From Malaya genurostris (lineage: Eukaryota; Arthropoda; Insecta; Diptera; Culicidae): a DNA stretch of 64,000 bases. The position numbers were made by a program, and so were the translations under genes. Numbering within the stretch: the stretch's first letter is position 1; each line of letters begins with the position of its first letter. The stretch is taken from contig NC_080572.1 in NCBI RefSeq assembly GCF_030247185.1, positions 96,211,198-96,275,197 of the forward strand, given 5' to 3'. The notes beneath the pieces were generated by a model that saw nothing but the letters and a program-made list of their open reading frames with translations, did not search any database and was not told the DNA's origin. Positions 45,055 to 58,200 of this stretch are shown piece after piece.

Positions 45055-48019
45055 AGTATTTGATCTAATAAAACAATATTCGAAAGTATTTTTGTGTTGA
45101 CTCTTCATTTTCTTATGTAACAGACTGTAGCTACAATCGCTTTATGTGGAATTAAAGCTAACAATACGCTACATTACTTAAAGGTACTAAACGTAAGATT
45201 TTAAAACATCTAGAACTATCTGTACTAAAATCAGTAATTTAAGGTAATTTAGAATCTTCGCACATAAAGATTTTTAAACCGGAAAAGTCGCTTTTTATTA
45301 CCACATTTGCAGTACTATATATGAGAATATGAGTGACATGTGAAAGGCATCACTAGGTGGATTAAAACATCTAGTTTCTATTTTCGAAATATTTGAGTAT
45401 TACGTACAGGGCTTCCGAGATCGAATGTGTGAAAATGATACAATAGCAAAGTAAAACGCACTCAACATGCTTAGAAACGTTTGAAAGCTACTTTTAGGTT
45501 ATGAATCAAATTCGAAGATCGTGTGGTTGACACTTCCGATTTTCTAGATATAATCGCACAATTGACGTAAACGACAAACCGTATGCGTCTCGTTGTATTA
45601 TTACTGATACTTATAGTTTCGGAAATGTTATCAAAAAAGCAACGTAATCGTTGGAACACGTTTATGTGAACTACCCGAATCAATCGGGATGAATTTGAGC
45701 CCAAAACCAACCCAAATTTGAGTCAGGGACAATGAAAAAATATATTTAATAAGGCTGTTTGAGTGGCAAAGATAAGACACAATCACACAACTAGGTGAAA
45801 TGAGAAGAGATCTTTTGTAAATAAAACAAGTCAACTGAATGACTTTTTTTACAGTGCATTATTGAAGCTAAGCTGAAAGCTACAGAAAATTTTTTTTTAC
45901 AGGTCGCAAATCATCTAAATCGTGGAATTCAGAGAAAGAAAATGTTTCCAACTTCATTCCCATGTATATACAAATATCACCGTTGATATTGAGTTTTAAT
46001 TGAATTGAACTTTACTTCGGTTTATGGCAACTTTCAACCTCTGGGCTCGGTGCCTTTTCACAAATGTCGGAATCTTTCGGGTTCGCCGAAAGGTCCCTCG
46101 ATGCCAATGGGAGGTGATAAATATTTTTCCACCGCCTTTAGACTTTCTCTGATGCTTGGCATTTCCAAGTGTATGAGTACCGTACTCAAACCATGTGGAA
46201 ATTTTACTGCAAAGACTACGAGCAAAGGAAGGCATCCGACGGTGCCAGGTTGTCTACAGGCAGTGTGTGTTGTGTTCGAATATCGAGAAAAAAAAGCGCC
46301 CATATCTATATGTCATCGGGAGGCAGTATCCGCATTCGGGCCTGTAGGAAACCTACGGCATAAAGCTGCAACACACTTCATAACTCTGGGCGCTCCGTAG
46401 CACCAGCCAGCCGCCCGAGCAAGAGAATGTGATGATGCTAGGGCGATGAAGTTGCAGATAAGAATTATGCTTCTGGGTTCTTTCTCACACTCACACTCGT
46501 ACGGCTGCTGGCAGCTTGCAAAGTGCGCCCGACTGACTGGGAAGAAGATGGCCCGGCCGCCGTTTGCAAATAGCACAGGCTTTAATGGCTGATCGACGAT
46601 AGGACCACAACAAATTCAATTCAATATGCGCTCCCTGGTGAGGATTGGTTCTATGTTTATGGGCCAGTGCCGCATAATTTACTGAGCGAACGATTTGTGC
46701 TAGATTTAAATTGGGTCAATTTAGATTAGAAAATTGAATTCCGCTCTGCAGTGATGGGTTTCAAGGAGCTATTCGATAGCTCTATTCAATAATGGAAACT
46801 GAATGGACCAAGCCCAGGGATATAAAAATAAATACTGTCTTCTCGATACAAAACGGCTTGGTGTTGCTTCTACTGGATGGAATGGAATCCATTCGGAACA
46901 CGTACACGTTGTCATTCTTATCTTAGCCTTTCTGAAAATTATTTATACCACAAACAAATCGATTAATTATAATGTTTTGCGTGTTGGCATTGTGTTGGAT
47001 TTGTCTGAGACTCTTAACTGTTGGAAATGAAAATCGAATAAAATAATAACCAAACACAGATAATCTTGAAACAATTTTAAAACATTCAAAATTCGATCAA
47101 TTCTATGCAAAAATCAAATCTTAGCAAAAATTGATTGGTTATGATCTCCATAAATTTATTTTCAATAGTGTGATCGTAGTTTTAACATGTAGCATGTTTT
47201 ATGATTGTACTGTTTGAAATGTAATGTTAATTGGGGAAAAATGTTGTTTTTCGTGATGACTTCCAAGCAAGCAGTGTTTAGACCAAAAAAGAATGAGTTA
47301 TTGAAAATTCAGATCGTTCCCGCAGTTGTATCTCACAACAAATGGTAATCGACTATTCTACCGGGTTCTGGGTTCAAGAAAACTCAGACGACCCAGCGCA
47401 GCGCAGTGACAAAAAATCTCAGGCGTTCGATAGGTGTTCAGAGCGCTCGGAACGTGGCCAAGGAAGTCGATTCTTCCCTCTGGTTCGTCTAACAGACAAT
47501 AAAATAGACAGGACTTCAAGTCTTCAAAGTGAGGAAGGCGCTTAACCGAACCGCTAAACAGACTACGTTAGTCAAATCCAGCGCCAGGAAACGCCTACTG
47601 CCTATTTACTCCGATCCGAAGATAGCGACACTCTGTTTAGGCAAGATTTGGCATTGTGCCATTACGCAAAGCCAACGCTGTTGTTGTGCCGATTGAGGTA
47701 GAACGTCAAAACATTGAGGAAAGATTGGATAAAAGTGTGTCGGAAAGGATTCAGGATTCGATGATAAGAAGCGGAAAAATTTATCTACTATTTACCATTT
47801 AACGTTTGAGAGGAGGTTGAAATAATTACTTTACTGAAACATATATAAAACTAATAGGTGTTAATTTATATCCCACTTGAAAAGTGCTTACTTAACTACC
47901 GCGTTACTAAAAAATGATCATCTCTTGAGAAAGAAGAGATATATGGAGACAACAACAACAATTCATCCATTTTTTGTTTTGTAATACAATTTTTATTCTG
48001 CCCTTTTTGCGTAAAAGCT
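45055..48019. other. Unassigned sequence
   Basis: About 3 kb. 46005-46580 is relatively GC-rich with open frames on both strands, and 47340-47760 is another such patch. Neither shows a domain I recognise. These could be host exons or untranslated sequence, or old repeats. Confidence 0.35.
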
Positions 48020-48214
48020 TTACGTGGCCGACTGGCTTACAGTTTTGTTACTTAATTTTTTTTTTTTGCTATTGGATCTCGTTGTCACCCTTTTTCTAGT
48101 GGGAGATGAGTTTCCATTTCCATCCAACGAGGATCGGGGGTCACTTCGTCCGCGGCTCATCACATCATCCATTGCTTCATCGTCGGTGTTGTGTGCAGTG
48201 CTGTAAAACTTCAT
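48020..48214 (-). pseudogene. Possible C-terminal remnant of a Gag-like ORF1
   Basis: The minus-strand frame HNTDDEAMDDVMSRGRSD then SPTRKRVTTRSNSKKKK is acidic then strongly basic, as in tails of non-LTR ORF1 proteins. It lies in line with the ORF1-like pseudogene at 48790-49690 but about 570 bp of unrelated sequence separate them. Assignment is weak. Confidence 0.3.
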
Positions 48215-48789
48215 TCATTTCAATTGAAACTGAATGTGGAACACATTGACGATCTCTCGAATGCAGTAAACTTCACTCTCTGACACACACAATGTTTGCT
48301 GACGGCCCGAACGGGCAGCATTCAGTCATCAATCGTTTCTCTTCAATCGAGGCTCAGTTTAACCACCGTCAGTTGATCTCTTGAAGTAACAAAATATCTC
48401 TTTCAATAGTGTGAGAGCGGCCTTCAAATGAGGTTCATGTAAACATTCGAATTGGTTCAAGATAATAGATAAAAAACTAATCAGATAGCTGAAATATCAA
48501 TCACAGAATACACATAAATTAATTGCTTCCTCCTTAAGTTTTCATTTTTTACACTTTACTTTATTTATAATTCTATTCGTTCGAAATTGCTTACTACCAA
48601 GAGCGAAGGCAATGAAGGAGCTACACTACTTGGCACTCGAAACTGAGCAAGCAAAACTTCAAATGACTAGGTACGATTAATCAACTGATGATGAATTCCG
48701 GGAACTTCACTTGAAAATGGCAGCAAAAGTCAAATGAATTAGTAGGGATATGCTGACGGTCAGCGGCCATAAATTTCATTCTCATCTTA

Positions 48790-49690
48790 AATTATTCGAT
48801 TGAAAATGAAATTTTACCGCACTGGTTGTGTGTGATTTCCGTTTTCTTGTCGTTGTCCTTGTTGATCGTAGTCTTGGGCTCGTTGAGAGTTGCTGTGATG
48901 CACCTTGTTGTACATTGGTTGCAATTGCTGGTTGGTTGGAGGGTAAGTTGTTTACTGCAGCTGGTGTACTTTGTTCTATAGGGGATACGTTGGATGGTTT
49001 CGTTGGGATGCTTCACTGTTGTTGGTAACCGTCAAAGGTGTACTGGGGTTGCTTGGGGTTGGTGTGAAGAAAGCATCGTTGTCCTTTGGTGTGGTTGTAT
49101 CTGATTGTCATAGGTAACAAGTGGTTTGCACGGAATTCTTGTATCTTGACCGAATGTCACATAAGAATGTACAGGCCTCTTTAAGTGCATGCGTAACAAA
49201 CGTACGCCATTTAGAATACCGGGGAAAAAATTCTTCCACTTTTCTATTTCGATAGAGAGAATCTCTCCGTATTGGGACATAGTTTTGCGAATATATGAAT
49301 CGGTGACGCTTGAGGGAAGATCATGCACACGCACTTCTATAGCACTATCATCCATATTTATTGGAATGTTGTACTTAATGTTCTCGTACTCCACATAATG
49401 CACATTGCTATTGTCTTTTGCGAATTGAATTGCAACCAATTCTTCGTAAAACTGGATGTAAGCAACATCATTTGTCTTATTGGATTGAAGTAAATGCACA
49501 CGTTTAATGTCAAGATGCATTTTCTCCTTAAGCAAACCTTCAAGTTCTCGTATCGAAACTTTACTAATTTGGAAATGAAAACTTGCACAGCAATTGTGTC
49601 ATGCTTCAAGACATCTGATATAATATCTAAACTCAAACTTTTAATCGTGTCTGATTCTTTATAATATATAACAAATGGATGAATTCAGGT
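48790..49690 (-). pseudogene. Gag-like ORF1 pseudogene of a non-LTR element
   Basis: Minus strand: HPFVIYYKESDTIKSL, ISDVLKHDTIAVQVF, then after a frameshift near 49555 LLKEKMHLDIKRVHLLQS, NDVAYIQFYEELVAIQFA, YNIPINMDDSAIEVRVHD, GEILSIEIEKW and FFPGILNGVRLLRMHLKRP. A stop TGA lies at 49032-49034, after which the same frame continues to about 48792. These motifs resemble RRM-like ORF1 proteins of mosquito retrotransposons. The expected zinc knuckle after VTYDNQI is lost. The N-terminus lies in inverse orientation in the palindrome next door (MSEPNEQKLPP). Confidence 0.65.
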
Positions 49691-50185
49691 CGCTTTCAAA
49701 TCTCATCCAAGTCAGTCGATATAACAAAACCGTTTACGTTCGGGACGGAAGAAACCAAGTACAGTATTGTGTAGTGAACATTAGAACGACCTCGAAATGA
49801 GTGAACCAAACGAACAAAAGCTACCGCCGTCACGAAAAAATACAATTGTTGTTGACTTCAGGCAGTGCAAAATTCGACCTGAAGTCAACAACAGTTGTAT
49901 TCTTTCGTGACGGCGGTAGCTTTTGTTCGTTTGGTTCACTCATTTCGAGGTCGTTCTAATGTTCACTACACAATACTGTACTTGGTTTCTTCCGTCCCGA
50001 ACGTAAACGGTTTTGTTATATCGACTGACTTGGATGAGATGTGAAAGCGAACTGAATTCATCCATTTGTTGTATATTATAAAGAATCAAACACGATTAAA
50101 AGTTTGAGTTTAGATATTATATCAGATGTCTTCAAGCATGACACAGTTGCTGTGCAAGTTTTCATTTCTAAATTAGTAAAGTTTC
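49555..50185. repeat. Large palindrome, 308-bp arms, 15-bp spacer
   Basis: The arm 49555-49862 is repeated in inverse orientation at 49878-50185 with roughly 10 mismatches by eye, and the spacer is 49863-49877. Each arm contains a piece of ORF1 coding and, in opposite orientation, the element leader with the start codon MSEPNEQKLPPSRKN. The same leader occurs once, unrearranged, at 63316-63465. Confidence 0.9.
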
Positions 50186-50809
50186 TGAAGCAACGAATGA
50201 ATATAATAAAATCAATTTTTGTATCGGACCGGGCAGCTTCTCAATATAAAACGTGCTAAACCCACCTAGCAGTGAGATGATACATTTTTTTATCAATCCG
50301 CATGTGTTTTTTGCATGAATATTCTTCGGTGTTTCAGTTTTCGTGACATTATTTTAATGACCGTTGTTTCAAGCGCAAATTTCAGATTTTAATCACTCAT
50401 TATCCTGTAGTGTCGAAACTGCAAATCGAATTGAATTCAAAAACTGAACGAATAACAATCGATTGAATATTCCATGAGATGTCGAAATAAGTTCCACTTT
50501 AGAGTGTACGGTAATTTACGGTACTCTCAAAACTGGTATTCAGAAACCAGCATAATCGAAAACTATTCGTATGGCATAAATTAATATGACGAATACATTG
50601 CAATAGCTTTGAGTCCAACTTTGAAGCTTGTCAGATTGTCGTCTTTTATATCAGTATAAATTTTTAAAACTCATCACCCTGTGATTCCAGAATCAGATAA
50701 AATTCATTAATTTTGTATGGGACCATAAATCCTTTAATTTGAATTTTTGTTTTTGAAGTTCGATTTGGCCTCTTTTGAGAAATCGATTGAGCTTTGAGAA
50801 ACGATTCGA
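50186..50809 (+). repeat. Partly dispersed-repeat sequence
   Basis: From about 50660 the text 'ccctgtgattccagaatcag' and 'gggaccataaatcctttaat' resembles units at 54220-54380, so this appears to be the left end of the same dispersed repeat. 50186-50650 is unassigned. Confidence 0.45.
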
Positions 50810-50811
50810 TA

Positions 50812-53800
50812 CCCGAGCAGAGTGTGAGATCAAATAGAAAACTCATTTTGATGTTGTGATGTTCGCATTTATCGATTACTCAATTTGCTGATGTTTTGGT
50901 CGTTTTAAGTGGCAAAACATCAAAATCGAAAGCAAAAAGATATTCCGATGATATCAAACAGAAAACTATTTTTGCTAACAGCGAAAGCAAACTGAAATCT
51001 AAATAAGATATAGATTTTTCTTGTTGATAGCGAAACTAGTTCTCAATTTGAAGTTATTATCAAATAACGAAAACAAAACTGGAATGCATAATCAGTTATT
51101 GATTTGCTTTAAAAAGACATTACTGAAAACAAACAAGTCGCGAGCATAAGCTAAAAATAGATTGGGCAACAGACCCGGGATAGTATACCTTTAGGCGATA
51201 TTACTTGCAACAATAAAAAAGCGTCAAAAAGCACAACACCTCCACAGAGAGAGACTTGGGTTTCGAACCTAGGTGATTTGGATTTCGAACTCTCTGCGAA
51301 TGCTATGGACTGTGACGTTAAGCTGTAAGCGGATGGAGAATTTTCGATCATATGACAAGCAGTGTTGATTCGCAAAGCTGTATACAGGTAGTTTTAGCCG
51401 ATGTACACTCGTTTCGTCGCATCCGTCCCGCAACCGACGTATATGGCAGTGCGGCTATTTGACAGGTATGACAATGTGCTCATTTTTTTCTCGCTCCCAG
51501 AAGCTGTAGCATGTGAACATCATAATATCAAATTGATTTATTTATTTGATCTCATTCTACTCGAGTGTATAATCACTTTGACATACGAATTTCGAGGCTC
51601 ACAAGAGCGAGCGCTTCAGAGTGAAGTCTTTTACAGCAAAGGCTCACTGAAGACGTGAATTAGGAATCTGACAAAAAGCAATCCCAAATCATATATTATT
51701 CCGATTCCAAAAAAAAAATGAATGCAGCAAGTGGGTGTAATGTTTCTAACGGTATAACTCCGAAACTACTGAACGGATTGCTATCAATTTTGGCACAGAT
51801 ACTTCTTGCTCTTCAGAGATGGTTATAAGTGTATTTTTATGGGGAAGGGGGCCTAGCAAGGGTCTTTAACAGGAGATCATAAAAAAGATGATCTAACTGG
51901 ATGAGTATCGATACTTTTTGAAGACCATTTTGAAGGATGAGTATTGATACTTTTTGAAGACTTTTTGAAATTGTTGGTTTGAAACATGTAAAGGATAAAT
52001 TGTATATATGATCAAACATAACTCCAAAACAACTCAATAGATTATTAACTATCTTGGCACAAGTAATTCTTGCTGTTCATAGGTTTTTATTAGAGATATT
52101 TTAAAGATGAGGGGGTGGGATAGGTGGTGGTTGCCGTAGGTGTTTGCTAACAGGGGGAATTTAAGGCAAAATGTTACAAATATGATCGTTAGGATATTTA
52201 TACGCGTGAAAAGATAGCAAGTCTATTGAAGAAGCTCTCAGATGAATTGTTTGTAAATATCGGAATAATTCCATAACAACTCAGTAAATTATCACCAAAC
52301 TTGGCAGAGGTACTTTTTGCAATTCAGAGGTGGTAATAAAGCTATTTTTTTTTTGTCGAGATCAGATATTCATTGCACAGGTGAACAAAAGGTTGGAGTT
52401 TGTAGCAAGTGCCTCTAAAAAGAGGTTTATTGTTAAATTTATCTTATTCGTCGACAAACGAGGGAGGATATAGACTAGGAGAAAAGAGTCTTGAAAATCA
52501 ATTTTAATTACCCCCCCCCCCCCCCCCCTCCTCGCTCTCTCTTTTTTGGACGAGCACAGATACTTTTCACATTCCTCAGAGAACAGAGAGCTCAATGTAA
52601 AATTCATTCAACGAGAAACGATACTTCTTGATTAATAAAGATTAATACCTTCACATCAAAATAAATTAAAGGGAAGGAGTGTAGCAAGTGCCCCAAACAT
52701 GGGAAGTATAAAGTGAATTGATCGGATTTTACGAAAAAAATGGTACTTCTTGACCAGTACTGCATATTTCTAGTAACTAAGTGAGGGTCACAAAAATATT
52801 TACAAGAGGCAGGGGGAATAAACATTCCTAACCAAGGGAGGTAAAATTGATCTGAATTGACGAAGAAATCATAAAATTAATGTGCATTTTTTTCATGTAA
52901 ATTGAGAAAACTGTCGAACCGAGCTGATGAAAATAAGTTTACGATAACATTTGAATTAACTGACTCGTTATTCTATAGAACGAAAGTGTTATCTAACGTA
53001 GTTATGAACAGCCTTTCGTGATCCAATAATCATTATCAAAATCTTGAGCAATTGTGTGGAAATAAGTTGTGTTTTATTACGCTCTGAGTATTTCAATGGT
53101 CAGAACAATTTCTAAAACTGTTTTTGCGGCCTTGCCTTCACGAAACATTTCAGAGCAACGCCGGGTAATTCAGCTAGTATGATATAAAGAAGAGCGTATT
53201 ATTCAAAGCACTTGTTAGTTGATGCACGGAAAAACAATTACTTTGGCAATGCCGTTCGTCGATTTCTGAACCACAGACAATAACGGTCAAAACAACGACC
53301 AAAAATAATAGTCAGAACATTTAACATCTTTTTTTAACTAAACTCTAAACTGTTAGAGAATCTGATATTTAACGTATCCCACTAGAAGGAAACCGTTGAC
53401 GTCAAATGTATTTTTGATATCAAGTTCCTGAAGACGGTCTTTCTGTGGCTGACGATTAGCGAGATGAGAATGCCCAGGAGATCGCTAACTTCAGATAAAC
53501 GTGGCACCAATGATCACCAACCTAGCCAATGTCCTCCAGATGTGTGGTGCTACAACAATAATCTCGCAAGTAAAAATATAGAGGATTATTGGTGTAAAAG
53601 CAGCAAAAGTTTTGACAAAAATCTTTTCCTTGATCACGGTTATGGTTCCGGACAACTGCCAGAGGAAGAATTTTTGTAAAACGCAACATAGAATTAAAGG
53701 AATAATTGTTCCTTTAAAATTTATTTTTGCATTTTGGTATCGCCTAATGGAATTAATCCTATTTTGATGCAGTTATTAAGTTGTTGCTTTTGAAAAACCA

Positions 53801-53953
53801 AGTTTTTATTTCAAAAGTAACAGCAAACAGATAACATAATGAGATATCAATTGAAAAATTGATGAGCTGAGATCAAATTAAGATTTCAATGTGATGTTGC
53901 TATCATAATAAGATTTCAATTTGCTCTCGTTTTGATGTTTGACTTTGCTCGGG
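50812..53953. mobile_element. Candidate 3.1-kb inverted-repeat element (TA target)
   Basis: The left end CCCGAGCAGAGT and the right end, reversed, CCCGAGCAAAGT agree in 11 of 12 bases, then diverge but keep ATCAAA. TA lies at 50810-50811 and 53954-53955. The flanks on both sides look like one dispersed repeat, as expected for an insertion. There is no transposase. Two separate short MITEs with like ends are an alternative. Confidence 0.45.
51715..53178 (+). repeat. Degenerate repeat units; possible Helitron 3' end
   Basis: Three diverged units begin at about 51755, 52015 and 52265 ('ataactccgaaactactgaa', 'ataactccaaaacaactcaa', 'attccataacaactcagtaa'), each followed by a 'cttggca' type core. 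The stretch closes with AACGCCGGGTAATTCAGCTAGT at 53157-53178 split here as AACGCCGGG plus a CTAGT end, reminiscent of Helitron termini. The next base is A where T is expected, and no Rep/helicase is present. A run of 18 C lies at 52511-52528. Confidence 0.35.
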
Positions 53954-53955
53954 TA

Positions 53956-55060
53956 CTGGAACCGGAATTAAAAAATCGGTGTAGCCGAAGTCAGTTAAAT
54001 TCACCTGAGAAGCTGTATAGTTCACATTTGATTCAAAATATTTAAAAATCAGTGTAAACATCTTTGAAAAATCGTAGCGCGAATTAAATTTTTAAATACC
54101 TTTCGAATCGAAAGCCGAATGCCACTAAAACTGATATTAGTTTATTTGGTTATGGACTATCCAAATCTACAAACCCAATAAACCTGTGAAATATATTATA
54201 TTTTTATACTAATCACCCTGTATCTCCGAAACCGGAAGTTGGATCTGACTAATGTTTAATAGGATCTTAAAACCTTTCATATGAATCTTAAATCGGTTTA
54301 GCCATCTACGAGAAAAATGAGTAACACTATTTTAATTTCGTTTCACATATCATCCTGTAGCTCCGGAATCAGAAGTCGGATCCAAACGTAATTCAGGAAC
54401 CTTATTAGGGAGCATACGACTTTTCATATGAATCTGAGTTTGTAGAACACGGTTGAGTCATCTCCGAAAAAAATTGAGTGAAATTATTTGTCATTATGTA
54501 CTTCGAAACAATTGTATAAAAAATCGTGTTCCACGTTGCTCCCAAACATTACTTTGTCATTCAGCGCTCAAAACACTTACTACTGGAATAAGGCAAAAAG
54601 TCACTTACCCAAAAATATCGATATCTCCGTTAAAAATGGATGGATTCTAACAATCTATGGCTTGATGGATAGATATTACCGTGCGAAATCTAAGTCTGAA
54701 AACATATTCCGTTTTCAAGGTCAATTGTGACAGATATTGTCAAAAAACTGAAAATTTTTACATAAAACTTCGTATAACTCAAAAAGTAAACATCCGATCT
54801 CAAAACCATTCAATAGCGTTTTGGGTGACGGGAAGACCTTTCATTTGCGACTAGTTTGATCAAAATCGATCCAAGCCATCTCTGAGATCTCGACCTCTTA
54901 GTTGACAACACACACACACACACACGGCCATTTGCTCAGTTCGTCGAGCTGAATCTATTGGTATATGTCATTCGGCCCTCCGGGCCTCGGAAAAATTTTC
55001 TAAAGTTTGAGCGAATTCTATACCTATTTTTTATATCAATAAAAAAAGGTAAAAATAAAT
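53956..55060 (+). repeat. Dispersed repeat (CTTTCTCATATA family), long copy
   Basis: It contains repeated 'ctgtatctccgaaaccgga' type units, 'catctctgagatctcgacct', a CA run at 54908-54925 and 'cgtcgagctgaatc' with 'cggccctccgggcc'. This order is shared in part with 4397-5760, 15470-15690 and 62745-62850. Non-coding. Confidence 0.6.
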
Positions 55061-55223
55061 CATTTAATTTACCGTTTCAAATTCAATAATGCCATCACAG
55101 TGCTCAGTTTGTTAGTTTCCTTTCGATCAAATGTTCCCAGATGTCGGTTATTCGGTTTATTTATTTATTTTCGTCAAGCAAATGCAGACTACATATTAAT
55201 GGTTTACAATGTTCACTTAGATA

Positions 55224-58200
55224 CTACGCATTATTTCTACGACTAAGCTGGAATTTCATTTCATTTTTGGACATACCAAGGTCAAGATGTTCGCAATATT
55301 GATTGTAGTGGCGCATTATACGATTGATTGGGGTATATTTTGCATAATTTGTTCTAGTGTTTCTTTCTAAAAATAATTTCCTGGTTCGTAATTGACGGCT
55401 AGGTGTATAAAAATTTAGTTGCGATAATAAAGAAGGTGATTGAATGCGTTGAGAAATAATGTCGCTGATAAAATAAAGCATTGCAAGGTCGCGGCGTTCT
55501 TTAAGTGTTTGAATATTGATGAGCATGCAGTGTGCTTCATATGATGGTAGAGGAAATGCTGTCCAGTTTAATTTACGAAGTGCATATAAAAGAAATTGGT
55601 TTTTGAATAGATTCGATGCGTTCTTCGTGGGTAATATTGTATGGATTCCATACTAGGCTGCAATATTCCAAAATAGGTCTGACATATGTACTGTACAGAG
55701 ATGGCATTTCACCAGAGTTATACACGCTAGAGTCAGATTTTTGCCACACCGAGGATGAAAAAAACGAAGCACCGCACAAAGAGGAAAGCGCACTTCTTCT
55801 CAGTGTCGAATAGACAGCATTTGAGTGTGTGCTTGTGGTTAAAGCAGCTGGCGCGAGTGAAACACATTCTCTTCGCATGAATCGCTCACACGCGCTCTCG
55901 TCTAAATACACCCAAGTGACCACTGGCGCGTGATTGTGAGCGAACACTTCTGTGAACTTCAATTAATAGAGAGTAGATCTGACCTTGCTATGAAAAATTT
56001 GCAAGGAAAACCGAAAATTTTACGATAATTTTTTTTATTTTGCTGATTTTGCGTGTCCACGCTTCATCTACGAAAACCATACAGCAGAGTGCTCATCGGC
56101 GTATACACCTCTGTGAAAGTATCTGCATCCTCCTCAGAGAATTTATTAGCTAATGCTCTAGCACTTTGGTGCGATTCAGTGGAAGAGGTAAAAGGAAATA
56201 AACAAACGCACTCATGATGCGTGCACACTTACACAACAGTGGTGTATAAATGTGAAAGAGAAGAGCTCTCGTTGAAGTTGTCAGTGCGAGGGGAGAAATT
56301 TTGCTTGCTCTTCGTCACACAGAGGAGATAGACATCTCTGGTACTGTATAATATTTTAATTGCGTATGGGTCCTGAAAGTTATGACTGAAGCGTTTAATA
56401 AAGCCCAGCATGCTATTAGCTTTATTGATTATGGTATTGTAGTGCTCCACAAAAGTGAGCTTGGAGTCTAAGATTACGCCTAAATCTCGTACAATTTTAC
56501 ATTTTTCTACAAGTTGATTTCCTAGATGTATGTTTGTGGATAAAGTTTCATTTTTTCCTACTGAAAGTTATTGAGTTACATTTTTTTACATTGAGTTGGA
56601 TTAGACTTTTGCAGCACCAAATGTGGAATAGATTGATTTCGTTCTGGAATATTACAGCGTCGTTGATATTTTTAATTTCCATGAAGAGTTTCATGTCGTC
56701 TGCATATATAAGCACTTTCAGATTTTTGAGTATGAAGGAAATGTCGTTTATATGTAAAATGAAAAGGAGAGGCCCTAAGTGAGAACCCTGAGGTACGCCA
56801 AAAGTTACATTAATTGGTTCAGACAGAATGTTTTGGAAGCGGACTACCTGTACACGATTCGTTAAGTATGATTTCCAGAAGAGTATGTTTTATGCCATAT
56901 TTTTGTAGTTTGTATAGAAGTAAAGGTATGTCAATACGGTCGAAGGCTTTGCTAAAGTCAGTGTAAAGAGTTTCTACGTAGTTGCCGGCGTCCATTGCAT
57001 TCAGTGTGAATGTCATAAATTTTAAGAGATTTGTTGTAGTTGAGCGGCCTTTAAAAAAGCCATGTTGTTTGTTTGTTATTACATTTTTAAGTTGATGAAA
57101 AAGTTTTTCGTTTACAATTTTTTCAAATAATTTGGAATGCATGAGATAATGGCTATTCCACGGTAGTTCCGAATGTTAGATTTTGCACCAGATTTAAATA
57201 TTGATACAAGAAAAGAAGATTTCCATGCTTTAGGAAAAGTACATTTATTTAGTGATAAGTTAAAAAGTAGTTGTAGTGGTAGTTTAAGTTCTTCAGAAAG
57301 ATTTTTTAAAAATATTGGTGGTATACTGTCAGGTCCAGGCCCTTTTGAGGCGTCTAAGTTTTTCAGTGCTGTCGAAATGTCATGTTCTGATAGATAGTTT
57401 ACAGAGATGGAGTTGGAAAATGCAGGTATGAAAGAGAAGTATTCACGATCACGGTCAATTTCTGAATAAGATGTATATACTTCTTGGAAAAAATTTGCAA
57501 AGTGATTGCAGATTTCTGTGCTATTTTTCCCTACATGTTCGTCGAGGTGCATTTGAGATGGAAAATTGTTGCTTTTTAGTTTAGTTTTTGTGTAGTTAAA
57601 AAAGTTCTTAGGGCAAGCCTTTATTTCGTTTTCAATTTTGCGGTTGTATTCTTCGTGTGCTGTGTTAATGGCTATTCTGAGTTGATTGCATAGATTTAAG
57701 TAATTTTGAAGATGAGCGTCACTTTTTTCTTGTTTGTAAGTTTTGTGTGCTTCTTGTTTCCTATTTTTCAAATGTTTTAGTTGTGAATTGAACCATACAG
57801 GTAATTTGCTGTTATTCTTCTTTTCTTCTTCTTTTCGTAGGCAAAGTGTCAGCTAATATTTTGTTTATAATGTGATCGAATTTGTTTACTTCGACGTCGA
57901 CATTTCCGTCTGTACTCAGTATGTTCCGCCAATTTATTATACTTAGTCTACACTTGACTTCTTCAAAGTCAATTTTATTGTATTCCGGCACTTCCTCATA
58001 TTCCAAGTCGTAGGGAAGGGATGCATTGTGTGTAAATGATGAATATTCAATTGCGGTGTGAAATGCTTCATTTTTCCATAAAGGCAGGTTTGATGCATTC
58101 ACACAAAAGTCTTCTGTGCAATTTGTGAAAAGAAGGTCTAAATATGCATTTTGTTGATTTTTTACGTAGTTTACTTGATGCAGGCCAAAATTAGAAATTT

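Noticed and set aside
46005..46400. 131-codon plus-strand frame
   Set aside because: No recognised domain, opposite-strand frames of like length, and no start context; insufficient for a gene call.
47342..47760. GC-rich patch considered as a host exon or ribosomal protein pseudogene
   Set aside because: Translations in all frames are broken and I could not match any known protein with confidence.
32388..52528. G17 (32388) and C18 (52511) homopolymers as quadruplex or paired elements
   Set aside because: They are isolated homopolymers 20 kb apart, without flanking similarity; slippage tracts or sequencing effects are more likely.
54908..54925. CA repeat as a separate microsatellite locus
   Set aside because: It is short and is part of the dispersed repeat, which has GT/CA runs at the same place in other copies.
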